A stretch of 64,000 nt of DNA from Enterovibrio qingdaonensis. Its GTDB lineage: Bacteria; Pseudomonadota; Gammaproteobacteria; Enterobacterales; Vibrionaceae. Of the stretch, positions 30,817 to 38,996 are shown in pieces. The notes under the pieces are model-generated. The model ran no database searches. It was not told the DNA's origin and saw only the letters and a list, made by a program, of their open reading frames with translations. The position numbers and the translations under genes were made by a program. The stretch lies in contig NZ_JAJUBB010000019.1 of the NCBI RefSeq assembly GCF_028683135.1, forward strand, positions 1-64,000, given 5' to 3'. How positions within the stretch are numbered: the stretch's first letter is position 1; each line of letters starts with the position of its first letter.

Positions 30817-32057
30817 GAAAACCAAGCCATGGCCTCCAACATGATTCTGTGATAACCATCATGCAATGGTGCGCTTGGTAAGGTTTTCGCCTTTCCACCT
30901 TGGCTATAAAGTGCGGCCAATTGGTTGTCTGTTTCAGGGCACACAGGATCCCCTGATAGGCTTAGTGCCAACACAGGAACTTTAGTCCGTCTACCGGTCA
31001 ACAAACCCTGATTTTTGAGGGATAACGCCTGCAGTTGCGTCAGTAGCGATGTACTTGCAACCGACTTACCCATTCGCGAAGCTATCGTATCAAGATACAT
31101 AGGCGGAATGTTTTTTTGCAGGTACGCTTCATTCAACATGGTATGCAGCATGCCGCCCACAGACACGCATGATTTCACGTTGTTTTGCTCAACAAATGCC
31201 ATTCGGACCGCAGCATTCGCCCCCATGCGCACACCTAAACAACCGATGCGGTGATGGTCAACCCATGGTACAGAACGTAACTCTTGCAACATTGCCTGAT
31301 GCAAACGGCTGGTATCTTCTGTGAGGTTCCAGTGACTGCTTCGCCCAACAGACGGCATATCCAGCGTCAACATGGCGATATTGGCAGGTGCAAAATAGGT
31401 TTCAAACAAACGCCATGCGTCGGTTTGCAAGCTATCGACACCACCACTGACGATCACGGTCGGCAACGGCTCATTGGTATGAGGGAGATACAAAAAACCT
31501 TCCAGCGGTTTTCCATCAACCTGAGTAACAACGGTTTTAACCTTGTATGGCAGTTTGTCTATCGCATTATGAAACGCTTTATTGGCCAGCGTTTCTGCTT
31601 GTAGCGATAAAGGATCACCTTTTAAATGCGGATAAGCAGCGATGCTGAAACAGGTACTTGCCAGCAGCCACGTATTTGCCGCGTCCGCTTTTTTACCGGA
31701 CTCTTCGAGACGTTGCGCCGATTTTTGATGACGCATTCCGCATTGCGTCCATTCATACGCCCAGTTTCCTGCCCGATAGCCTACGACGGTATCAAGTAAT
31801 TTTTCGCTGCTTCGATCGTTATCAGACACCGCAATTCTCGCCAATGTCTCTTCCATTTCAATGGGGTCGACACCTTGCCATATCCACTGAGGACGGCGAA
31901 GGATACGGTACCAGCTATTGTCACTGTCTCCATCCAAGGCATTGTGTAAACCACTTAGGTTTTGATTCACCGAGCCAACAATGGTTGAGGTTTCCTTGGC
32001 ATGCTTGTGTTGTTTGAAGAGTTTAATTGACAGGTTTTCGGATTCGGTTTCGCTCAC
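30804..32057 (-). CDS. frsA: Esterase FrsA
   Basis: FrsA (YafA) is an alpha/beta-hydrolase-fold protein reported to bind enzyme IIA-Glc and shift metabolism between fermentation and respiration; esterase activity has also been reported. The 417-residue product shows the fold core VIVSGGVDSLQTDAWRLF and the family segment GCLGVRMGANAAVRMAFVE at the nucleophile-elbow position, where a canonical GxSxG is replaced. Located between gpt and crl, as in E. coli. Confidence 0.92.
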   Translation of the reverse strand: MSETESENLSIKLFKQHKHAKETSTIVGSVNQNLSGLHNALDGDSDNSWYRILRRPQWIWQGVDPIEMEETLARIAVSDNDRSSEKLLDTVVGYRAGNWAYEWTQCGMRHQKSAQRLEESGKKADAANTWLLASTCFSIAAYPHLKGDPLSLQAETLANKAFHNAIDKLPYKVKTVVTQVDGKPLEGFLYLPHTNEPLPTVIVSGGVDSLQTDAWRLFETYFAPANIAMLTLDMPSVGRSSHWNLTEDTSRLHQAMLQELRSVPWVDHHRIGCLGVRMGANAAVRMAFVEQNNVKSCVSVGGMLHTMLNEAYLQKNIPPMYLDTIASRMGKSVASTSLLTQLQALSLKNQGLLTGRRTKVPVLALSLSGDPVCPETDNQLAALYSQGGKAKTLPSAPLHDGYHRIMLEAMAWFSKTL

Positions 32058-32170
32058 GCAACCTCTCCCAAATATTCAGAAATTACTGGGGTTAGTGTAA
32101 ACCATCATAGGCAGAAAACCATGATGTTTGCCCGTATAAATAGCACCGTCTTCACTAATATTTAGATATA

Positions 32171-32195
32171 AAAAAAGCCCCTTTCGGGGCTTTTT
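32171..32195 (-). terminator. Terminator of gpt
   Basis: A GCCCC/GGGGC stem with a four-base loop is flanked by A-run and T-run on the two sides, so it reads as a terminator on the minus strand directly after gpt. Confidence 0.88.
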
Positions 32196-32202
32196 ACAAT
32201 TC

Positions 32203-32661
32203 TTAGCGCTTAGCAACAGGCTCAACGAATGTCACGCCCATATCCCAAGGCTGCTCAATCCAGCAATCCTGAGCGATGTCTACCACGTAGTCGTCAACCA
32301 AGTGCTTACCAGCAGGTTTCGCACACACAGTTACAAACTTCGCTTTCGGGTACATTTCACGGATAACTTCCGCAGTACCACCAGTGTCAACCAGGTCATC
32401 AACAACGATGAAACCTTCACCGTCGCCGTCGGCTTTCTTCAGGACTTGCATATCACGCTGATGATCATGATCGTAGCTAGAGATACAAACTGTATCTACG
32501 TGACGAAGACCCAATTCACGAGCCAGAATTGCGGCTGGTACCAAACCACCACGGCTTACCGCGATAATACCGGTCCACTGATCAGCAGGAAGCAGCTTCT
32601 CTGCCAGCTGGCGGGTGTACATTTGCATGTTGTCCCAGGTGATAACAAACTTGTTGCTCAT
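32203..32661 (-). CDS. gpt: Xanthine-guanine phosphoribosyltransferase Gpt
   Basis: Gpt joins PRPP to xanthine, guanine or hypoxanthine to give the nucleotide and traps imported purines. The 152-residue product has the PRPP-binding motif [15 protein letters not shown] and the purine-loop [11 protein letters not shown] segment. It follows the purine permease by 65 bases on the same strand without a terminator in between, so the pair can form one uptake-and-salvage operon. Confidence 0.96.
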   Translation of the reverse strand: MSNKFVITWDNMQMYTRQLAEKLLPADQWTGIIAVSRGGLVPAAILARELGLRHVDTVCISSYDHDHQRDMQVLKKADGDGEGFIVVDDLVDTGGTAEVIREMYPKAKFVTVCAKPAGKHLVDDYVVDIAQDCWIEQPWDMGVTFVEPVAKR

Positions 32662-32726
32662 TTAGAAAACCTCAGAGGCGATGGTCGCCAATATAACTCA
32701 CTCAAAAGATTGCGGCGTATTGTGTC

Positions 32727-34022
32727 TTACATAACAAATTTCAGCAAGAACATCGCAGAAAGAACCCACACACTGATATGTACGTCACGTCCTTTGCCAC
32801 TAAGTGCCTTGATTGCACAGTAAGAGATGAAGCCCAGACCGATACCGTGTGCGATTGAATACGTCAACGGCGTTAGCAAACAAACAACCACGACTGGTGC
32901 TGCTTCAGTCAGATCGCGCCAGTTTACGCTCACCAGTCCTGACATCATCAGAATCGCAACATAGAACAATGCGCCTGCTGTCGCGTAGGCTGGAACCATG
33001 CCCGCCAATGGTGAGAAGAACAGGGCAAGGATAAACATGATACCGACAACAACCGCTGTCAGACCTGTACGACCACCCGCTGCTACACCAGACACACTTT
33101 CAATGAAAGACGTCGTGTTTGACGTACCCAGAACCGCACCAACTGTCGTTGCAGTACTGTCAGCCAACAGTGCTTTGTTCAGGCGAGGCAATTTGCCATC
33201 TTTGTCCAACAGCTCTGCTTTAGTTGCAACACCAACTAGGGTGCCGGCAGTGTCAAACAGGTCAACAAACAAGAATGCAAACACAACCGAAATCATCGCA
33301 ACATCAAACGCACCAGACAGGTCCATTTGCATAAAGGTCGGAGCGATGCTTGGTGGCGCAGACATGATACCTGCGTATTGAACGTTACCCGTGATAACAG
33401 CAATTGCTGTCACAATCAGAATGGCAATCATTACCGCGCCTTTAATGCCGCGATTAACCAGACCGATAGTCAAGAAGAAGCCCAGTGCCGCCATTGCAGG
33501 ACCAAACGAAGACAAATCACCCATTGCAACCAGCGTTGCAGGGTTGTCGACAACGATACCTGAATTTTGCAGTGCGATCAGTGCCAAGAAGATACCGATA
33601 CCTGCTGAAATGCCCGTGCGCAAAGAAAGGGGGATAGAGTTGATAATCAGTTCACGGACTTTAAACAGGCTCAGTGCAATAAAGCAAAGACCAGACAGGA
33701 ATACTGCGCCCAATGCTACCTGCCACGAGTAACCCATCTGGAATACTACGGTGTAAGTAAAGAAGGCGTTCAGACCCATACCCGGAGCTTGTGCTACTGG
33801 GTAGTTGGCAACTAGACCCATGATGAAACAGCCAATCGCCGCAGCCAAACAGGTTGCAACGAACACTGCACCGCGGTCCATGCCCGTCTCAGAGAGGATT
33901 GCTGGGTTAACAAAAATGATGTAAGCCATCGTCAGAAACGTTGTGAGTCCTGCGATAACCTCGGTGCGTATATCTGTACCTTGCTCTTTTAGTTTAAAAA
34001 GACGCTCAAGCATGGCTTTCAA
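32727..34022 (-). CDS. Adenine-type NCS2 purine permease (AdeP/AdeQ-like)
   Basis: A purine:proton symporter of the NCS2/AzgA group, with about 12-14 hydrophobic helices in 431 residues. It resembles E. coli adenine permease AdeP: RTEVIAGLTTFLTMAYIIFVNP, APGMGLNAFF, LFVDLFDTAGTLVG and SGVAAGGRTGLTAVVVG. Adenine is the likely substrate, but hypoxanthine/guanine cannot be excluded by eye. The start ATG at 34022 has AAGGAA about 10 bases upstream. A double PurR-type operator lies 37-65 bases upstream, matching purine repression of this family in E. coli. Confidence 0.88.
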   Translation of the reverse strand: MKAMLERLFKLKEQGTDIRTEVIAGLTTFLTMAYIIFVNPAILSETGMDRGAVFVATCLAAAIGCFIMGLVANYPVAQAPGMGLNAFFTYTVVFQMGYSWQVALGAVFLSGLCFIALSLFKVRELIINSIPLSLRTGISAGIGIFLALIALQNSGIVVDNPATLVAMGDLSSFGPAMAALGFFLTIGLVNRGIKGAVMIAILIVTAIAVITGNVQYAGIMSAPPSIAPTFMQMDLSGAFDVAMISVVFAFLFVDLFDTAGTLVGVATKAELLDKDGKLPRLNKALLADSTATTVGAVLGTSNTTSFIESVSGVAAGGRTGLTAVVVGIMFILALFFSPLAGMVPAYATAGALFYVAILMMSGLVSVNWRDLTEAAPVVVVCLLTPLTYSIAHGIGLGFISYCAIKALSGKGRDVHISVWVLSAMFLLKFVM

Positions 34023-34058
34023 TTCCTTGGAAAGAGTGTTTATGGCCAGTCAAAAATG

Positions 34059-34087
34059 ACGCAAACGTTTTCCACAAACGTTTGCGT
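34059..34087. promoter_or_regulatory. Double PurR operator
   Basis: ACGCAAACGTTT at 34059-34070 and its exact reverse complement at 34076-34087 flank five bases, forming a 29-base palindrome. Each arm matches the ACGCAAACGTTTNCNT-like PurR consensus of Gammaproteobacteria. It lies just upstream of the purine permease and probably represses permease-gpt when purines are abundant. Confidence 0.85.
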
Positions 34088-34314
34088 GGAAATTCGACGC
34101 GAATATTACCCGCCACTTCTCGAAATTTCCAGCGTGAATTGCGTCACGTTAACATCGTTTGGTGGTGATTTAAGCTAAAGACCGCTTGTTCGAGTAACTG
34201 CGCATATAGTAGAAGGAATTTTCGCACAATAAATGTACAGCTGGAGATTATGAGATCGATATAAAGTATCTACTCAGCAATTGGGCGGGATTAGACATTT
34301 TTGGAAAAAAAGGT

Positions 34315-34340
34315 AAAAAAAACGCCACTAATATGTGGCG
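34315..34340 (-). terminator. Minus-strand terminator in the permease-pepD spacer
   Basis: On the minus strand CGCCAC pairs with GTGGCG around a six-base loop and is followed by eight T residues. No annotated gene on that strand ends here, so it implies an unannotated transcript. Confidence 0.85.
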
Positions 34341-34419
34341 CCAGATGAAACGTTGTTTCCAAGCTGGAAACAAATTATCTGTTAGAGTTGGGGTATTACT
34401 GTATCGTGCGCAAGTACGG

Positions 34420-34515
34420 TCACTTACGCTGATAACCGAACGCGTTCGGGTATCGGAAATTAGCTGTTAATACTGAACCTTGGTTCCAATAGCTGGAAGC
34501 GGAATTACCTTTCAT
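34420..34515 (-). CDS. Possible 31-codon mini-ORF in the candidate RNA
   Basis: ATG at 34515 opens a 31-residue frame (starts MKGNSASSYW, ends GYQRK) that overlaps the end of the upstream mini-ORF. GAGAAAGAG lies about 11 bases upstream. There is no recognised homology; it may be chance. Confidence 0.2.
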   Translation of the reverse strand: MKGNSASSYWNQGSVLTANFRYPNAFGYQRK

Positions 34516-34624
34516 CGTTTAGGGTACTCTTTCTCAATACATTCGAATGGATGCAGCTTTTACAAAGCTCGGTTCCTTGGAGACGAATAATATCGGGCTT
34601 TTCCTTAAACGAATGAAAGCGCAT
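34505..34624 (-). CDS. Possible 39-codon mini-ORF in the candidate RNA
   Basis: ATG at 34624 is preceded by AGGA with 7-base spacing; the frame encodes 39 residues (starts MRFHSFKEKP) with a CKSC motif. The AGGA lies in the loop of a stem (CGCACC..GGTG), which could hide or expose it. No family recognised; a leader peptide or dual-function RNA is possible, as is chance. Confidence 0.25.
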   Translation of the reverse strand: MRFHSFKEKPDIIRLQGTELCKSCIHSNVLRKSTLNDER

Positions 34625-34701
34625 CACCAAATCCTGGGTGCGTAGACCTTTCTTCACAGTCCTGCTTCAGGACGGTGAGATAATAACCTGTTCGTTATTT
34701 T

Positions 34702-34730
34702 ATTACAATCCCCATAGAGATCTATGTCAC
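34702..34730 (-). promoter_or_regulatory. Promoter-like pair driving the candidate RNA
   Basis: On the minus strand GTGACA (-35, one mismatch) and TGTAAT (-10, one mismatch) are 17 bases apart. A near-palindrome CATAGA-TC-TCTATG lies in the spacer (34713-34726), a possible regulator site. Start of transcription would be near 34695. Confidence 0.55.
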
Positions 34731-34850
34731 ATAAATTTCATCAAACAGGCCATTTATGTAATAAAATTACAGAAAAGGTCATCCTAGTGCTACGGTTTCT
34801 TAGTAAAACCATTGGATCAAGCCCAATAAACCCTCTCACCCGCAGCATGT

Positions 34851-34878
34851 GTGACAGATAAAACCCTTACTTTATAGT
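34851..34878 (+). promoter_or_regulatory. Possible pepD promoter
   Basis: GTGACA (34851-34856) and TATAGT (34873-34878) are 16 bases apart on the plus strand. A transcript would begin near 34885 and give pepD a leader of about 130 bases. Confidence 0.4.
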
Positions 34879-35015
34879 TTAAGATTTAGTCACCTATCAG
34901 ATTTATAGGGATATCCTTTTAACAAGGCATACTTTTCCGTTACAAATTCTGTTAGGTTATCGACGTGCAGCATTTGTTGCGCATCGATTTTTTTTCGTTT
35001 TTCTGGAGAAAGCCT

Positions 35016-36476
35016 GTGTCAGAAATCAGCCAACTGTCACCACAAGCTGTGTGGCAATTTTTCGATAAGATTTGTTCGATTCCTCACCCGTCTAAGCACG
35101 AGGAAGCATTGGCGCAATACATCATTGATTGGGCAACCAGCGAAGGCTTGGCTGTTAAACGTGATGATGTGGGTAATGTCATCATTAAGAAACCTGCAAC
35201 AGCAGGCATGGAAAACCGTAAAGGTGTCGTACTGCAAGCGCACATCGACATGGTTCCACAGAAAAACGAAAACACCGAGCACGATTTCACGGTTGATCCA
35301 ATCCGCCCTTACATTGATGGCGAATGGGTAACGGCTGACGGCACCACATTGGGCGCAGACAATGGTATGGGTATGGCTGCGTGCCTTGCAGTACTTGCGT
35401 CAAAAGAGATTGAACACGGTCCATTGGAAGTTCTGCTCACTATTGACGAAGAAGCAGGCATGACGGGTGCGTTCGGTTTGAAAGAAGGCTGGCTTGAAGG
35501 CGACATTCTGCTGAACACCGACTCTGAGCAAGAAGGCGAAATCTACATGGGTTGTGCAGGTGGCGTAGACTCGTCACTGACGTTTGCGCTTGAGCGTGAA
35601 ACCGTGCCAGAAGGCTTTGTGGGCAAAACGCTACAAATAAAAGGCCTGAAAGGCGGTCACTCTGGTTGTGATATTCACACTGGTCGTGCCAACGCCAACA
35701 AACTGCTGGGTCGTTTCCTTGCAGGTCATGCAGAAGAACTGGGTATCCGTGTTCTGTCTATTCGTGGCGGTTCGCTGCGCAATGCAATTCCACGTGAAGC
35801 ATTTGGTGACATTGCACTGCCTACTGAAAACGCAGAGAAACTTGCCTCACTGTTCAGCCACTACCAAAACCTGCTGAAAGAAGAGCTAGGCGCAATTGAA
35901 ACCTCGATTGCGCTGTCAGTTGAAGAACTCACTATCAGTGAGCAAGCACTTACCGCCTCAACTCAAGCGCGCATTATTGCAACGATTAATAGCTGTCCAA
36001 ATGGCGTGATTCGAATGAGTGACGACATTGCCGGTGTGGTTGAAACCTCGCTGAACTTGGGTGTTATTACCACAGAAGAAAACACCCTAACGATGCTTTG
36101 TTTAATTCGTTCGCTGGCAGACAGTGGACGTAGCTACGTAGAAAGCATGCTGACCTCATTGGGCGAACTTGCAGGTGCAAACGTCGCGTTTGCGGGTGCT
36201 TACCCTGGCTGGAAACCGAATGCTGACTCTGAAATCATGCATGTTTTCCGCAAGACCTATGAAGATATCTACGGCCGTATTCCAAACATTATGGTGATAC
36301 ACGCAGGTCTTGAGTGTGGTCTGTTCAAAGAACCGTACCCAAACATGGATATGATCTCTTTCGGTCCGACAATCAAGTTCCCTCACTCTCCAGATGAGAA
36401 AGTGAACATTGAAACCGTGGGATTGTTCTGGGAACAAATGATCGCGATTCTAAAAGCGATCCCAGAGAAAGCATAA
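35016..36476 (+). CDS. pepD: Aminoacyl-histidine dipeptidase PepD
   Basis: PepD (peptidase D, carnosinase-type, M20 family) is a cytosolic zinc dipeptidase of broad specificity. Conserved: QAHIDMVPQ, TLGADNGMGMA, the EEAGMTGAFGL catalytic Glu segment, NTDSEQEGE and the late IHAGLECG. GTG at 35016 gives 486 residues starting (M)SEISQLSPQ, parallel to E. coli PepD, with TGGAGA 6 bases upstream; the ORF extends to 34965 but that part is not family-like. Divergent from the purine genes, as pepD/gpt are in E. coli. Confidence 0.95.
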   Translation: MSEISQLSPQAVWQFFDKICSIPHPSKHEEALAQYIIDWATSEGLAVKRDDVGNVIIKKPATAGMENRKGVVLQAHIDMVPQKNENTEHDFTVDPIRPYIDGEWVTADGTTLGADNGMGMAACLAVLASKEIEHGPLEVLLTIDEEAGMTGAFGLKEGWLEGDILLNTDSEQEGEIYMGCAGGVDSSLTFALERETVPEGFVGKTLQIKGLKGGHSGCDIHTGRANANKLLGRFLAGHAEELGIRVLSIRGGSLRNAIPREAFGDIALPTENAEKLASLFSHYQNLLKEELGAIETSIALSVEELTISEQALTASTQARIIATINSCPNGVIRMSDDIAGVVETSLNLGVITTEENTLTMLCLIRSLADSGRSYVESMLTSLGELAGANVAFAGAYPGWKPNADSEIMHVFRKTYEDIYGRIPNIMVIHAGLECGLFKEPYPNMDMISFGPTIKFPHSPDEKVNIETVGLFWEQMIAILKAIPEKA

Positions 36477-36492
36477 TTACTCTGCCACAACG

Positions 36493-36521
36493 AAAAAGAG
36501 CACCTCTGGGTGCTCTTTTTG
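36493..36521. terminator. Bidirectional terminator between pepD and dinB
   Basis: AAAAAGAGCACC and GGGTGCTCTTTTT form a stem around TCT, with A- and T-runs on opposite sides; both convergent genes end within 20 bases of it. Confidence 0.9.
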
Positions 36522-36538
36522 TTTCCGCTAAGCTCAAA

Positions 36539-37597
36539 CTACCAATTAAAGCTGAGCTGTGACGGACCGTGTTTGTCTTCAGCTTTCAGGCCGACATTCA
36601 ATCCGATTAGTCTTATGCCCCTTCCCTGCTGTCTGTCCAAGGCCTCTTTAAGCAAGTCTGGAAACATCTTCTCATCGTATCGCCATTGACGATGCTCAAC
36701 CGTCGTTTGTTGGAAATCCGAAAACTTGAGCTTCACACCTTGGCGCGCAATTTCCATTTCTGGGCAAACACGACGCAATCGCTGCTCCATTTCTTCATAG
36801 AGTGAAGCCATCACTTCGAGGCACTGGGCTTCGGATTGAATGTCTTCTGCCAGTGTACGCTCCACTCCCACCGACTTTCTCACCCTATCGGTCTCGACGT
36901 TTCGATCGTCAATCCCGTGGCAGCGACTCCAAAGCGATTGCCCAAACTTACCAAAACGCTGTAATAACGCGTGCTTCTCAAACTGCTGAACATCTTCACC
37001 AACATAAAGCCCTAGCTCATGAAGTTTGCCCAAGGTGACCTTGCCAACGCCTGGTATTTTTTCAAGCGGCAAACGTTTCACGAACTCGTCCACCTCGGGT
37101 GGTGTCACGACATGGATACCATCAGGTTTATTGATATCAGACGCTACCTTCGCGATGAACTTAACCGGCGCAACACCGGCCGATGCAGTCAGTCCCAACT
37201 CGGTTTTTATCGCCAACCGAATATCTTCCGCAATCATGGTCGCAGAGCCCCTAAAAAGTAAGCAATCACTTACATCCAGATAGGCTTCATCAAGGGAAAG
37301 TGGCTCAATTTTATCGGTGTACCGTTCAAAAATGGCACGGATTTGGCGAGAGACCGCTTTGTATTTGTTCATGTCGCCACGCACAACGGTCAGATTTGGA
37401 CACAGCTTGAGAGCATGTGCCGTTGCCATAGCCGAGCGAACACCAAACTTACGCGCAATATAGTTACAGGTAGAAATCACCCCGCGACGCTTCTCAGAGC
37501 CGCCAATCGCTAGAGGAATGTTTCGTAGCTCCGCGTTGTCTCGCATTTCTACAGCAGCATAAAAACAATCCATGTCGACGTGGATAATTTTTCTCAT
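36539..37597 (-). CDS. dinB: DNA polymerase IV DinB
   Basis: Y-family translesion polymerase of the SOS response. Palm-domain acidic residues are visible in [15 protein letters not shown] (Asp8) and [11 protein letters not shown]; a helix-hairpin-helix [16 protein letters not shown] and the little-finger domain follow. 352 residues, normal length. A LexA box lies 25-40 bases upstream of the start. It ends in NW without an obvious canonical clamp-binding motif by eye, although QLSFNW at the end resembles one. Confidence 0.96.
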   Translation of the reverse strand: MRKIIHVDMDCFYAAVEMRDNAELRNIPLAIGGSEKRRGVISTCNYIARKFGVRSAMATAHALKLCPNLTVVRGDMNKYKAVSRQIRAIFERYTDKIEPLSLDEAYLDVSDCLLFRGSATMIAEDIRLAIKTELGLTASAGVAPVKFIAKVASDINKPDGIHVVTPPEVDEFVKRLPLEKIPGVGKVTLGKLHELGLYVGEDVQQFEKHALLQRFGKFGQSLWSRCHGIDDRNVETDRVRKSVGVERTLAEDIQSEAQCLEVMASLYEEMEQRLRRVCPEMEIARQGVKLKFSDFQQTTVEHRQWRYDEKMFPDLLKEALDRQQGRGIRLIGLNVGLKAEDKHGPSQLSFNW

Positions 37598-37621
37598 TTG
37601 GTCACATATCGAATTAAATAC

Positions 37622-37637
37622 CTGTGTATAAAAACAG
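37622..37637 (-). promoter_or_regulatory. LexA (SOS) box of dinB
   Basis: CTGTGTATAAAAACAG fits the CTGT-N8-ACAG SOS consensus exactly at both ends and is 25 bases upstream of the dinB ATG. It lies in the 110-base gap shared with a divergent response regulator. Confidence 0.85.
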
Positions 37638-37707
37638 TGTCTGGTGCAAATGTCAAACTACACAATTTTCACTCTAATGTGTCCTATAGTTAATAAAAAA
37701 GACAATA

Positions 37708-38949
37708 ATGAACTCATCAGGCTTTCGTATGACAAAAAATCACCAAGTCTTAGTCGTCGAAGATAGTCCGACTTTTCAAAGCTATATTTCCTCTCTTCTT
37801 GAGGATGCTGGATTTGAGCCAGTTATTTTCAGCAACCTCGCAGACACAAAAGCATACCTTGAAACCGAGCCAACATTCCTTTGTGCCGTTCTTGATTTTT
37901 GCTTGCCAGACGCCCCGAAAGGCGAAGTCATTGACTATGTGCTCGCCTATGGTCATCGCGTTGTCGTGCTAACGAGCAATAATGACCCAGACACAAGAAA
38001 ATACCTGTTTGATAAGGGCATCATTGATTTCATCCTAAAAGACAGTGCCGTGTCTGTTGCTTTTCTGAGCCCCTTGCTCAACAGATTGGTTCACAACATC
38101 AGCAAGAAAGCCTTGGTCGTCGAAGACTCCGTCTCGATGCGAGCGAGATTGGTAGACCTGTTAGAGCGTCAGTATTTAACTGTCCTATCAGCGGAGAATG
38201 GCTTAGAAGCCTTGGAGATTTGCGAACAAGTAGACGACATTAATTTAGTCATTACCGACAATGATATGCCGTTAATGAAAGGCATCGAATTAGTGCAGCA
38301 CCTACGGCTTGATTACAGTAGAGATCAGTTGTCAATTATTGGTCTTTCTGCCTCTTCAAACTCTGAGCTTACCTCTCAGTTTCTTAAAGCTGGTGCCAAC
38401 GATTATTTAAATAAACCATTCAACCAAGAAGAGCTTTATTGCCGTATCCACACGCTTCTCGATATACAGGATGCCAGCGAGCAGCTTTTCTATCTCGCGA
38501 ACCGTGATGAGTTAACCGGGCTTTGGAACAGACGGTATTTTTTCAATTTTGCTGCTGAAAACCCAAGTCCAAATAAAATGCTGGCAATGATAGATGTCGA
38601 TCACTTTAAAAAGATCAATGACAGCGTGGGTCATGAAGGCGGGGATCATGTATTGAAAGAGCTTGGTCACCTGTTAAAGCACTCTTTCTCCTCGGCACTA
38701 CCTGCCAGACTTGGAGGCGAAGAATTTGTCGTGATCTGCACGGGGAATGAAACGGTCTTTGAGCAAGAGCTCCTCGCGTTCAAAACGGCGGTAGAGCGTT
38801 TTCACACCGAGTTCGATGGCAACAATATAAACTTCACAGTGAGTATTGGTGCATCCAGAGGTAACCGTTCACTGTCTTTACTGCTAAAAGAAGCTGACGA
38901 TAAGCTGTATCAAGCCAAAAGAGAAGGCAGAAACGCGCTCGTCATCTAA
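37708..38949 (+). CDS. REC-REC-GGDEF response regulator (diguanylate cyclase)
   Basis: Two receiver domains (about residues 12-128 and 135-255; phosphoacceptor Asp in LDFCLPD and ITDNDMP, Lys in ILKDS and LNKPF) precede a GGDEF domain with the active motif GGEEF near residue 341, which is consistent with c-di-GMP synthesis. No RxxD inhibitory site is seen five residues before GGEEF. ATG 37708 is taken; ATG 37729 (MTKNHQVL) is a good alternative. No kinase gene is nearby. A strong bidirectional terminator follows. Confidence 0.9.
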   Translation: MNSSGFRMTKNHQVLVVEDSPTFQSYISSLLEDAGFEPVIFSNLADTKAYLETEPTFLCAVLDFCLPDAPKGEVIDYVLAYGHRVVVLTSNNDPDTRKYLFDKGIIDFILKDSAVSVAFLSPLLNRLVHNISKKALVVEDSVSMRARLVDLLERQYLTVLSAENGLEALEICEQVDDINLVITDNDMPLMKGIELVQHLRLDYSRDQLSIIGLSASSNSELTSQFLKAGANDYLNKPFNQEELYCRIHTLLDIQDASEQLFYLANRDELTGLWNRRYFFNFAAENPSPNKMLAMIDVDHFKKINDSVGHEGGDHVLKELGHLLKHSFSSALPARLGGEEFVVICTGNETVFEQELLAFKTAVERFHTEFDGNNINFTVSIGASRGNRSLSLLLKEADDKLYQAKREGRNALVI

Positions 38950-38965
38950 CAAAATGAAGGCAAAG

Positions 38966-38994
38966 AAAAAGACCGCTTAAAAGCGGTCTTTTTC
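38966..38994. terminator. Bidirectional terminator
   Basis: AAAAAGACCGC, loop TTAAAA, GCGGTCTTTTT between the convergent GGDEF gene and nqrM. Confidence 0.92.
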
Positions 38995-38996
38995 AT

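Larger units (their letters stand above)
34315..34695 (-). ncRNA. Candidate ~380-nt structured RNA of unknown family
   Basis: A promoter-like pair (GTGACA at 34725-34730, TGTAAT at 34702-34707 on the minus strand, 17-base spacing) and an intrinsic terminator (34315-34340) bound about 380 bases. Inside are strong stems: GTCCTG/CAGGAC near 34657-34672, CGCACC with GGTG..GCG near 34620-34642, the palindrome CCGAACGCGTTCGG (34436-34449) and GTTTCCA/TGGAAAC (34355-34371). It does not match tmRNA, RNase P RNA, 6S, 4.5S or Spot 42 by eye; only six GGA triplets, so it is not a convincing CsrB-type RNA. Two short ORFs with start codons lie within (34505-34624 and 34420-34515), so it could be a small mRNA. 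Confidence 0.5.
34088..35015. other. Long spacer between permease and pepD
   Basis: About 930 bases hold no ORF of normal size. The right half of the permease-side region carries a minus-strand terminator, strong stems and a promoter that define a candidate RNA gene (34315-34695); the part nearest pepD holds a promoter-like pair (34851-34878). The 34088-34310 part is AT-rich with no recognised element beyond the permease promoter region. Confidence 0.6.

Noticed and set aside
34023-34330. Purine riboswitch ahead of the permease
   Set aside because: I could not find the conserved loop-loop and three-way-junction elements; PurR operator explains control.
34315-34695. CsrB/CsrC identity for the candidate RNA
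   Set aside because: Only about six GGA triplets in 380 nt, near chance, and few are in hairpin loops; Csr RNAs have many more.
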